7,741 bases of DNA from Acidobacteria bacterium UBA6911 (GCA_002451015.1 DKBB01000318.1:1294-9034), one strand, 5' to 3'; positions 1 to 5,491 are shown, counted from the stretch's first letter. The notes: generated from the sequence alone by a model not told the origin. Translations and numbers: made by a program.

Positions 1-158
1 TTTATTACAAGCTTTTCCAGCTGGTTCTCATTCGAGAATTCCAGCCGGACCGGTTTGATATCAAAACCAGCGCCGCCTGCGGGCAGGCAGAACAGTATAT
101 AAAACGCCACCACTCCCGGAATAAGCGTAGCCAGGCATTTTAAAGGGTGATCTTTCAT
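1..158 (-). CDS. PapD-like periplasmic pilus chaperone (N-terminal part, runs off left edge)
   Basis: Only the first 52 codons are present; the gene continues beyond base 1. The ATG at 158-156 is preceded by AAGGA at about 10 bases. Residues 1-31 form a signal peptide: charged MKDHPLK, a long hydrophobic stretch, then PAGGAG as a probable cleavage region. The mature start reads FDIKPVRLEFSNENQLEKL, matching the first strand of the immunoglobulin-like domain of chaperones such as CsuC, where the typical form is F.V.P.R.EL followed by a polar turn. Such chaperones hold pilin subunits in the periplasm by donating a beta strand and hand them to the outer-membrane usher. Its place directly after two SCPU pilins supports the call independently. 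The gap to the upstream pilin is 77 bases and is filled by a hairpin. Family call is fairly firm; the exact subtype cannot be judged from this fragment. Confidence 0.75.
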   Translation of the reverse strand, partial: MKDHPLKCLATLIPGVVAFYILFCLPAGGAGFDIKPVRLEFSNENQLEKLVI

Positions 159-235
159 GGGATTTCTTCCTTCACTGCTTTCCGTCAACGGAAAGGAGTG
201 CCCTACAGGGAGGGCGCTCCTTCCGAAACCGGAAT
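159..235 (-). promoter_or_regulatory. Intercistronic hairpin between pilin and chaperone genes
   Basis: On the transcribed (minus) strand this gap holds a long imperfect stem: plus-strand arms 189-204 and 211-225 pair around a six-base loop (205-210) with one mismatch and one bulged base. Alternative smaller hairpins share the same bases: 178-195 (arms CTTTCCG and CGGAAAG) and 221-234 (arms TTCCG and CGGAA). No T-run follows, so it is not a classical terminator. Inference: it may protect the 3' end of the pilin message, or cause partial attenuation, so that subunits are made in excess over chaperone and usher. The chaperone ribosome site lies just downstream of the structure. Confidence 0.5.
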
Positions 236-715
236 CTAATATTCAACAGTGGCCGTTAGTATCGTGCTGTAATCATCAACTTTGACATCCTGCAGTGCCT
301 GAATACGGCCGAAGATGTTGGATGTAATGTCGTTATTATCAGGCGCGGTCGATGTCGGGCCATTTGCCGCATCCAAATATGCCGTGTTCCGGCCTGAATC
401 CGAAAATAATTGAAACGTCAGCGTATCAGCAGGTGAAGTTGCACCGGTCATTTCACGCGTGCCGTCAATGTAGGTCCGGTACGTCGTGTCTTGAACGCAC
501 TGGAAGACAATACTTCCGGTCCCGTTATCGTTGTCGGCCGGATCGGTCGTGTCGTATGCACCGAAGGCAACCTCGTTCACAGTAATAATCCTGCAGGATT
601 CTGCGACTGTTGCCGTAACACTGAGATCGCCGGTATCCGACTGTGCCATACCCATATTCGCAACCATCAGGCCGAATATCATCACAAACGCGATTATTAA
701 AAGCTGTTTTCTCAT
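236..715 (-). CDS. Spore coat U (SCPU) domain pilin subunit, second of a tandem pair
   Basis: A 159-residue secreted protein. The start at 715 is chosen because MRKQLLIIAF opens a clear signal peptide and a GAGG ribosome site lies just upstream; the frame stays open further upstream but through unrelated sequence. Cleavage is likely after GMA (residue 24). The SCPU pattern is present: Cys41 in ESCRI, the FGAYD motif at 51-55, Cys73 in FQCV, then a Y.TYIDG..EMTG block. The two cysteines probably form a disulfide. The C-terminus ends in TATVEY, as expected for the last strand of a subunit assembled by donor-strand exchange. Subunits of this family build archaic chaperone-usher pili such as Csu, used in surface attachment. 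It lies 44 bases after a paralogue and 77 bases before the chaperone gene. Whether it is the major pilin or an adaptor cannot be told from sequence alone. Confidence 0.85.
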   Translation of the reverse strand: MRKQLLIIAFVMIFGLMVANMGMAQSDTGDLSVTATVAESCRIITVNEVAFGAYDTTDPADNDNGTGSIVFQCVQDTTYRTYIDGTREMTGATSPADTLTFQLFSDSGRNTAYLDAANGPTSTAPDNNDITSNIFGRIQALQDVKVDDYSTILTATVEY

Positions 716-759
716 TGTTCCCTCATTTGATTGATAAAGTGTAAACATCCATGTTTTCA

Positions 760-1221
760 TCAGTACTCCACGGTAACCACCAATGTGGCGCTGTAACTGG
801 CAGCCGATACATCCTGGCCCGGCGTTATCCGGCCGTAGATACCCCGGACTATCGGGTTGATACTGGCGGCAATCTCGCTGGCTCCGGAATTGTCGGCGGC
901 ATACAGGGTGGTGCGGCCCGGATCGGAATAGAGCTCGAAAGCGATCGTGTCCCCTCCCCCGGTCATCTCCCGTAACCCGACAATGTATGCGCGGTAGCCG
1001 GTGCCTCTCACGCAACGAAAGGTGACGCTGCCGTCGGCATCCGTCGGCGTCGCACTCAGCGGATCGTAGGTGCCGAAATCGATATCCGATACGTTCTCGA
1101 TCTGGCACGAAGGCCGTACATCCGCGACTACAGTCAGGTTGCTCGTTGCGGTCTGGGCGCTCGCCCAGCCTGAAAAGGCTATAAACCCCACCATCATCGT
1201 CGCAAAACATAGAGGCTTCAT
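760..1221 (-). CDS. Spore coat U (SCPU) domain pilin subunit, first gene of the operon
   Basis: A 153-residue secreted protein with signal peptide MKPLCFATMM through ASA (cleavage near residue 22). It has the same signature as its downstream paralogue: Cys39 in PSCQI, FGTYD at 49-53, Cys70 in FRCV, a YRAYIVGLREMTG block at about 76-88, a SDPGR turn and a C-terminal VTVEY strand. The two genes are clearly related along their whole length and probably arose by tandem duplication. By eye its codons are richer in G and C than those of the second copy. The ATG at 1221 has only a distant CAAGG ribosome site (minus strand, complement of 1233-1237), about 11 bases away. First position in the operon, before a second pilin and the chaperone, matches the place of the main subunit genes in Csu-type clusters. 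The family call is firm; the specific role is inferred. Confidence 0.87.
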   Translation of the reverse strand: MKPLCFATMMVGFIAFSGWASAQTATSNLTVVADVRPSCQIENVSDIDFGTYDPLSATPTDADGSVTFRCVRGTGYRAYIVGLREMTGGGDTIAFELYSDPGRTTLYAADNSGASEIAASINPIVRGIYGRITPGQDVSAASYSATLVVTVEY

Positions 1222-1290
1222 TCCGTGTGCAACCTTGACATAAAGCTACGCATACCACATTGCAGCCCGAAGACTGCATTAATGCCTATG

Positions 1291-1318
1291 TCATCGGTAG
1301 AAACGCTTTCTTTCTTTA
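1291..1318 (-). promoter_or_regulatory. Candidate sigma-28-like promoter for the pilin operon
   Basis: On the minus strand TAAAGAAA (complement of 1311-1318) is followed after 12 bases by ACCGATGA (complement of 1291-1298). The flagellar sigma-28 consensus is TAAAGTTT, 11 bases, GCCGATAA. The -35 half keeps TAAAG, the -10 half keeps CCGAT and the final A, and the spacing is one base too long. The predicted start near 1284 would leave a leader of about 60 bases before the pilin ATG. The match is suggestive only; an ordinary promoter could lie elsewhere in the gap. Confidence 0.25.
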
Positions 1319-1368
1319 GGATTAAACAAGATGAGGGAGCCGGATCCCGGGGAAGCGACACAAACAAC

Positions 1369-1396
1369 TATTCCAGGCACCGCAACAAGCCGATAA
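1369..1396 (+). promoter_or_regulatory. Candidate sigma-28 -10 element upstream of fliD
   Basis: Bases 1389-1396 read GCCGATAA, an exact copy of the sigma-28 (FliA) -10 consensus, on the strand and side expected for fliD. The -35 partner is poor: the sequence at the right distance (1369-1377) begins TATTCC rather than TAAAGTTT. The start codon lies about 130 bases further on, giving a long leader. The class of promoter is expected for a late flagellar operon; the weak -35 keeps confidence low. Confidence 0.35.
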
Positions 1397-1529
1397 GCAG
1401 AATATTGCCGGACCCGTTCTGTGATTCGGCAAAATTTTTAATATCAGGACAGGATCGTGCAGAAAACATCGGGATCCAACCCCTATCGACCGTTAACCAT
1501 AAAATCGAAGAAAGTGCTTTTGGCAGGAT

Positions 1530-3506
1530 ATGAGCTCCGTAAACATTCTGAGTAGTGCCCTCGACGTGGAGAGTATCGTTCAAAATCTGATGTATATCGA
1601 GCAGGCTCCGATACGTCGCATGGAAAGCGAAACCACGACACTGGAAAGCAAAATAAGCGCTTTTCAGAGTCTGAATTCCAAGATTTCCGCTTTGGAGGAT
1701 AAAGTAAAAACTATTCTTTACGGCAGCGGTACCGTTCCTTTTCAGGCGCCGTATTCTTTTTCGGACAGATTTGCCGGAAGCATATTTTCCCTCTGCAACG
1801 TGTCTTCTTCGAATGAAGGCGTAATTTCCGCCATCACTACGGACGTCTCTGCCACGGGCAGCTATGCCATAAGTGTCGGCAATCTGGCGAGTGCCCAATC
1901 ATCGGCGTCCGTGAATTTTGACGATATGACCTCGGCCGCGACAGGTACGGGCACTATTACAATCGCGTCCGGCTCCCGGGATCCCGTCAGCATTAATATC
2001 GACACCGCCATCAATACGCTCAGCGGAGTCCGCAACGCCATCAATGCCGCAAATTGTGGAGTCAGGGCGACCATTGTCGATGACGGATCCGCAAGCCCCT
2101 ACAGACTTCTGATTACTTCCAACGATACGGGCACGGCGAATGCCTTTACCGTCACGGATAACCTGTCCGGCGGCCGGGCTTTGGGGATAACCCAAGTGCA
2201 GGCTGCCGAAGATTCCCGGTTCGTGGTCAACGGGATCGCAATTACCAAAAGTACAAACACGGTCAGCGATGTCATTGACGGGGTTACCCTGACACTGAAA
2301 CAGGAAACGACAAGCGACGTAAGAATTGATCTTGAAACGGACACGGATTCCATTGTCAAATCCATTCAAGACCTTGTCACTGCGTATAACAGCGTCAATT
2401 CCTTTATCAATGATCAATTCCGATACAACACAGCGACGGAAAGCGCGGGCGTGCTGTCCGGGGATGCTACCCTAAGGAGTATACAGAGCATGCTGCAGAA
2501 GCAGTTTCTGCAGTCGGTGCGAAATCAATATACCAGCTTCGGCGTTACCAGCCAGATTGGTTTAAGTTTCAACCGTGATGGAGGGTTGGAACTGGACGAA
2601 ACGAAACTTCGGGAAGCCCTTGCAGACAACTTCACGGACGTGGCGGCCCTTCTGCTTGGAAACGGGACGCCGTCGGGGAGCGCCACCGTTACCGACAATC
2701 GGGTAATATACGCCGGCAGATCGGCGGCGACCCAGGCTGGAACCTATCCGATAGTAATCACCCGTCTCGCGGAGCAGGCGGTGGTGACCGGGATGCAAGC
2801 CGTAACGACACTGGCAAATGACGAAACGCTCACCATCACGTCCGGAACGTTCAATACCGTGGTTAACCTTCTTGCCGGGGACGCACTCGCCGCTGTTCTT
2901 TCCAAGATCAATGCCGCCGTAACGATGGCAGGCATGGATGTGACCGCCGAAGAGGACGGATGGGGGCGTATCCGGATTTCCACGGATAATTATGGCAGTG
3001 CCAGCAATATTAGCGTCGTTTCGGACAGGGATGCCTCTGCGGGTACCACCGGCTTCGGGAGTTCGCCTGTGGCCGGAAACGGCAGGGATATAGAGGGCAC
3101 GATCGGAGGCAACAGCGCCACAGGCATTGGGCTGATCCTTACGGGAACAGCAGGCCAACCGGAAGAGGGATTGAATCTCAACATTTCTCAAACGACTACC
3201 GGCAGTTATGGAAGCGTTACCTTGGCTCCCGACTCCAATGGTGTGGAAGGGGCCAGCATACTGTTGAACCTTAGCAGTGTCCTGGACGGAATCACGGACC
3301 CTCTTTCAGGCCCGATTCACCATGCAACAGACGGTTTCAACCGAAACATCCGACTGTTGAATGACCGTATCGAAGCGTATCAGGATCTCCTGGACCGGAG
3401 AGAAGCGTTATTGTATGCCCAGTATCAGAAAGCGGATGAAGCGCTTCGCTTAATGAACGCAACAATGGCTTCCTTGAGCAGCCAGCTGGAATCTCTATCA
3501 TGGTGA
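1530..3506 (+). CDS. fliD: Flagellar filament capping protein FliD (hook-associated protein 2)
   Basis: FliD forms the cap at the tip of the flagellum and guides flagellin folding into the filament; it is exported by the flagellar type III system. At 658 residues it is longer than compact enterobacterial forms (about 470). The N-terminus MSSVNILSSALDVESIVQNL matches the FliD start and fixes the ATG. Residues 1-60 are helical with heptads. A Flagellin-IN-like module covers about 107-200 (GSYAISVGNLA, then RNAINAA). The C-domain begins with the VVNGIAI and DGVTLTL region (about 232-256) and GVTSQIGLSFNRDGGLELD at about 338-356. A second IN-like module (about 402-499: GTYPIVITRLA, LSKINAA, GRIRIST) interrupts it. 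Residues 583-658 form a coiled-coil tail typical of FliD. The ribosome site is weak: AGGA lies only one base from the ATG. It leads an operon with fliS 31 bases downstream. Confidence 0.95.
   Translation: MSSVNILSSALDVESIVQNLMYIEQAPIRRMESETTTLESKISAFQSLNSKISALEDKVKTILYGSGTVPFQAPYSFSDRFAGSIFSLCNVSSSNEGVISAITTDVSATGSYAISVGNLASAQSSASVNFDDMTSAATGTGTITIASGSRDPVSINIDTAINTLSGVRNAINAANCGVRATIVDDGSASPYRLLITSNDTGTANAFTVTDNLSGGRALGITQVQAAEDSRFVVNGIAITKSTNTVSDVIDGVTLTLKQETTSDVRIDLETDTDSIVKSIQDLVTAYNSVNSFINDQFRYNTATESAGVLSGDATLRSIQSMLQKQFLQSVRNQYTSFGVTSQIGLSFNRDGGLELDETKLREALADNFTDVAALLLGNGTPSGSATVTDNRVIYAGRSAATQAGTYPIVITRLAEQAVVTGMQAVTTLANDETLTITSGTFNTVVNLLAGDALAAVLSKINAAVTMAGMDVTAEEDGWGRIRISTDNYGSASNISVVSDRDASAGTTGFGSSPVAGNGRDIEGTIGGNSATGIGLILTGTAGQPEEGLNLNISQTTTGSYGSVTLAPDSNGVEGASILLNLSSVLDGITDPLSGPIHHATDGFNRNIRLLNDRIEAYQDLLDRREALLYAQYQKADEALRLMNATMASLSSQLESLSW
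2493..2513. repeat. Perfect 8-base inverted repeat inside fliD
   Basis: CTGCAGAA (2493-2500) and TTCTGCAG (2506-2513) are perfect reverse complements separated by five bases. The stretch encodes part of the helical MLQKQFLQSV segment, so the repeat may simply result from LQ codons recurring. A stable hairpin in the mRNA is possible. Confidence 0.35.
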
Positions 3507-3537
3507 TTCACACCGTCGAAATCAAAAAGGAGTTTAA

Positions 3538-4020
3538 ATGACCGGGGCTGAATCTCTTGCCTATCGATATAAAGAGGTTGACGTGAATACGGCGAGCCCT
3601 CTGCAGCTGGTGGTCATGCTTTATGACGCAGCGATCCTTTCGCTTCAACAGGCTCGGGATCATATTAAGAAGAAGGATATCGAAGGCAGATCGAAAGCTC
3701 TCAATCACTGCAATTCGATAATTACCGAATTGCAATCCTGTCTGAATCTGAAAGAAGGCAGTGAAATCGCCAGTTCGCTGGATCGTCTCTACGATTATAT
3801 GAAACATCGAATATTCGAAGCGAACGTTGACCAGAGCAGTGAACCGTTAAAGGAGGTTGAAGGGCTTCTTGAAAATCTCTGTTCCGCCTGGAGAGAGCTT
3901 GTCAATAAGTCATCCAATGGATCCCCAGTGAATTTTGATCAAAATGCGACTTATTCGAATCCGGGGGTTTCCGGCAAAGCCTCTACTGCGCGAATGAAAT
4001 CCCTGAACATATCAGTATGA
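3538..4020 (+). CDS. fliS: Flagellar export chaperone FliS
   Basis: FliS binds the C-terminal region of flagellin in the cytoplasm, prevents early polymerisation and delivers it to the export gate. The family signature is clear: Y.Y...VNTASP at about 9-21, LYDAAI at 28-33, helical A...I..KD at 39-47, a second helix with IITELQSCLN (61-70), then LDRLYDYM..RIFEAN (81-96) and a final helix ending at CSAWREL (115-121). The core matches usual FliS length, but residues about 125-160 add a polar, glycine- and serine-rich tail not needed for the fold. A strong AGGAG (3528-3532) sits five bases before the ATG, the best ribosome site in this operon. It follows fliD by 31 bases and overlaps the next gene by ATGA, so the three are very likely one transcript. 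In FliW-CsrA organisms FliS works alongside FliW as a flagellin partner. Confidence 0.93.
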   Translation: MTGAESLAYRYKEVDVNTASPLQLVVMLYDAAILSLQQARDHIKKKDIEGRSKALNHCNSIITELQSCLNLKEGSEIASSLDRLYDYMKHRIFEANVDQSSEPLKEVEGLLENLCSAWRELVNKSSNGSPVNFDQNATYSNPGVSGKASTARMKSLNISV

Positions 4021-4460
4021 CAATTATGGAATCTTTAATACCCGATTTGCGAAAATTAGCCCAATTCTACTGCGATCTTCAGAAGGATCTTTCCGATGTT
4101 TTAAAAGAAGCGGATAACGATAATGATAGATCCTTAGCGGAATCGATCCTGCAGAATCGAATCCGCATTACACAGATAGAACGGATGACTGCGCACATCC
4201 TGCAGCTGTCCGATGATTTAAAAAAGTTCCGCAAAAATGCAGCCCCAAAGATTCGCAGCCAGGTGGATGATTTGACATCTGAAGCCAAATCACATGCGGT
4301 TCTTATTCAGGATCTCTGCGCCCGGTCTTCTGAGAAGATTGAAAAAACAAAATCTGAAATCCGCAGTGAGATTGAACGTGTTGCCGCAGGAAAGCGATAC
4401 CTGAAAAGCGTGGTCCCTGTGAAAAACAATTATCCGAAATTCATTGATTCCACCGGTTGA
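4017..4460 (+). CDS. Small helical protein in the fliT position; putative FliT/FlgN-like flagellar chaperone
   Basis: A 147-residue, almost wholly alpha-helical, charged protein with no signal peptide or membrane segment. Its ATG overlaps the fliS stop (ATGA at 4017-4020), indicating translational coupling; a second ATG at 4026 is an alternative start and neither has a good ribosome site. Long heptad-like stretches run from about 40 to 125. The C-terminus PKFIDSTG resembles the P.F.D..G ending I recall for FlgN/FliT-type proteins in delta-proteobacteria, but this is recognition from memory. FliT and FlgN are cytoplasmic export chaperones for FliD and for FlgK/FlgL respectively; the position after fliD-fliS favours FliT, while the end motif could favour FlgN. 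No residue proves either. Alternatives are a general coiled-coil flagellar accessory protein. The operon context makes a flagellar role likely. Confidence 0.55.
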   Translation: MTIMESLIPDLRKLAQFYCDLQKDLSDVLKEADNDNDRSLAESILQNRIRITQIERMTAHILQLSDDLKKFRKNAAPKIRSQVDDLTSEAKSHAVLIQDLCARSSEKIEKTKSEIRSEIERVAAGKRYLKSVVPVKNNYPKFIDSTG

Positions 4461-4755
4461 TTTAATATGTTCGACTCATAGCACACCGAAAACCCAAATC
4501 ATGATGGTAAAAAACTCCCCTACATCCCAATATTTTCACAGGATGGAATCCTCTTTGTTAATATCGGCGGAAGTGCGGTTCGATTCCCGGTATGGATTTT
4601 GGAACCGATAAAATCCTGAAACCATTACTATCCTACAATCTTAGGAAGAATTCCAATGACGTTGAATGGAATGCCTGGATATACGAATCCTTGTTCAATC
4701 GGTGCGTATGCCCTTGAAGATATTTCAGGTCAGTATCCTTGTATAAAACGGAGAT
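4461..4755. other. Gap between convergent operons, no convincing gene
   Basis: This stretch lies between the 3' ends of the fliD operon and csrA. I see no clear intrinsic terminator for either: short stems such as AGGAT-GGA-ATCCT (4540-4552) and TCCTA/TAGGA (near 4630-4646) lack GC-rich arms and a proper T-run. The base composition looks more AT-rich than the flanking genes. The frame of the upstream gene stays unusually open here (stops only at 4479 and 4617), discussed under findings. A TTCGATT resembling a tRNA T-loop (near 4580) lacks pairing arms. Confidence 0.5.
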
Positions 4756-4980
4756 CTAACCGGTTAGTTTTTTAAGTATTTCAATTTTGGGAATTTGTGA
4801 TTGTGCCGCCGCCAGGTTCTCGCGCTTGATCGATTCATACACTTCATGCCTGTGGACGGATATATGTCGCGGAGCGGTAATTCCAACCTTGACATTTCCC
4901 CCACCGATATTAAGAATCGTCACCTCGATTTCGTTTCCGATTATCAGGCTTTCGTCTTTTTTTCTCGTAAAAACTAGCAT
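4756..4980 (-). CDS. csrA: Carbon storage regulator CsrA, RNA-binding translational regulator
   Basis: CsrA is a small dimeric protein that binds GGA motifs in mRNA leaders, usually blocking ribosome access; in FliW-containing bacteria its main known job is control of flagellin synthesis. The 74-residue sequence opens [15 protein letters not shown], close to the family MLVLTRK.GE.I.IG, with Phe at the usual Leu4. The RNA-contact residues Arg6 and Arg44 (V.HRHEVY at 42-48) are present. [12 protein letters not shown] (26-37) is the conserved central strand. The C-terminal helix is extended compared with the 61-residue E. coli form and is similar in length to Bacillus CsrA. It keeps Asn55, a position I recall as important for FliW antagonism in Bacillus. 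It lies 52 bases after fliW. The ribosome site is poor, and a near-consensus CsrA site covers the start codon, suggesting self-control. Confidence 0.97.
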   Translation of the reverse strand: MLVFTRKKDESLIIGNEIEVTILNIGGGNVKVGITAPRHISVHRHEVYESIKRENLAAAQSQIPKIEILKKLTG

Positions 4981-5012
4981 CCGTGTCTTTACCCGCAGGG
5001 CATTCCTGATCC
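4978..5012 (-). promoter_or_regulatory. Predicted CsrA binding region over the csrA start codon
   Basis: On the minus strand the csrA start reads ACACGGATG (complement of 4978-4986), fitting the CsrA/RsmE core ACANGGANG, with the A of GGA being the first base of ATG. Two further GGA motifs lie just upstream (complement of 5004-5006 and 5010-5012). The latter falls in the loop of a possible stem TCCTG/CAGGA. Several closely spaced GGAs, one at the initiation site, is the usual arrangement of CsrA-repressed leaders. Confidence 0.45.
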
Positions 5013-5032
5013 AGCGTTAACAGGAGCTCTCT

Positions 5033-5491
5033 TTAGGCTCCCTGTGCTTCGGTTTTATTCCGATCGTCGATCTGCACCAAGGGATGTTTGATAGAGTATT
5101 TGCTATTGTGCAGTATTACCTGTTTTCCGCATCGATCCTTCTCGTTAATCACGATTGGCGCCATGAGATTGATCGTCGCCTCACTGGGATTTTCCGGGAT
5201 AGTCGCTACGGCGTAGACTGCCAGTTCGGATGAGTTCTTGCTGTTTACATCCGCCATTTCGGTTTCCGACAACCTGAATTCGTAGGCCGTATCCACCAGG
5301 AAAGGGTTGAGTATGAAGAGAGTTATCGGCGGATCGTCCAAAGCCTGAAGATACTGAAAAGGTTTGATTTCATCCAGCTCCAGAACAGCAAACCTTCGAA
5401 TATGCGGGAATCCGGGAAGACCTTCCTTGAACGTCAGGATTTTATCTTCAGTTATTTCCAAATCTCCAAATTTTACCGTGTGGATCAGCAT
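5033..5491 (-). CDS. fliW: Flagellar assembly factor FliW
   Basis: FliW is a cytoplasmic beta-barrel protein that binds CsrA allosterically and releases it when flagellin is in excess, closing a feedback loop on flagellin translation. The 152 residues show the family blocks in order: ILTFKEGLPGFP..RRFAVLEL (18-39), PFQYLQALDDPPITLFILNPF (44-64, the DPP motif), YEFRLSE (70-76), then the strongly conserved NLMAPIVIN and GKQVILHNSKYSIKHPL (108-138). Length is normal. The ATG at 5491 has a good GAGGT site (complement of 5495-5499). Position directly before csrA and after flgL is the standard arrangement in many lineages; 126 bases separate it from flgL, so an extra promoter there is possible though none is clear. 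Confidence 0.96.
   Translation of the reverse strand: MLIHTVKFGDLEITEDKILTFKEGLPGFPHIRRFAVLELDEIKPFQYLQALDDPPITLFILNPFLVDTAYEFRLSETEMADVNSKNSSELAVYAVATIPENPSEATINLMAPIVINEKDRCGKQVILHNSKYSIKHPLVQIDDRNKTEAQGA

Larger units (their letters stand above)
1222..1529. other. Divergent control region between pilus operon and fliD
   Basis: This 308-base stretch separates two divergent operons. I see no credible gene: open frames here lack family resemblance and are interrupted or antisense. It holds sigma-28-like elements on both strands, a perfect 10-base palindrome GCATTAATGC at 1276-1285, a short inverted repeat TGCAG/CTGCA around 1261-1278, and four GGA motifs between 1447 and 1528 in front of fliD. 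Confidence 0.6.

Noticed and set aside
236..1279. A 347-codon minus-strand frame covering both pilin regions
   Set aside because: It reads the first pilin in the wrong frame and matches a protein only after the ATG at 715; the two shorter genes each have signal peptides and SCPU signatures.
1376..1390. AGGCAC followed by GC as a sigma-54 promoter for fliD
   Set aside because: Spacing between the GG and GC pairs is 11 instead of 10 and the TTGC element is missing.
2562..3191. A 209-codon frame antisense to fliD
   Set aside because: It lies wholly opposite a clear FliD domain, shows no recognisable motif and is best explained as a composition-driven shadow.
4571..4595. TTCGATT resembling a tRNA T-loop
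   Set aside because: The flanking arms do not pair and no acceptor, D or anticodon stem can be built around it.
4501..4611. A 36-codon plus-strand frame starting ATGATG
   Set aside because: No ribosome site, no resemblance to a known small protein, and it overlaps another frame that is equally open.
4757..4773. Palindrome CTAACCGGTTAG followed by a T-run, resembling a plus-strand terminator
   Set aside because: It is the coding end of csrA (KKLTG and stop). The stem would be four AT-rich pairs with a CCGG loop, too weak to be called a terminator.
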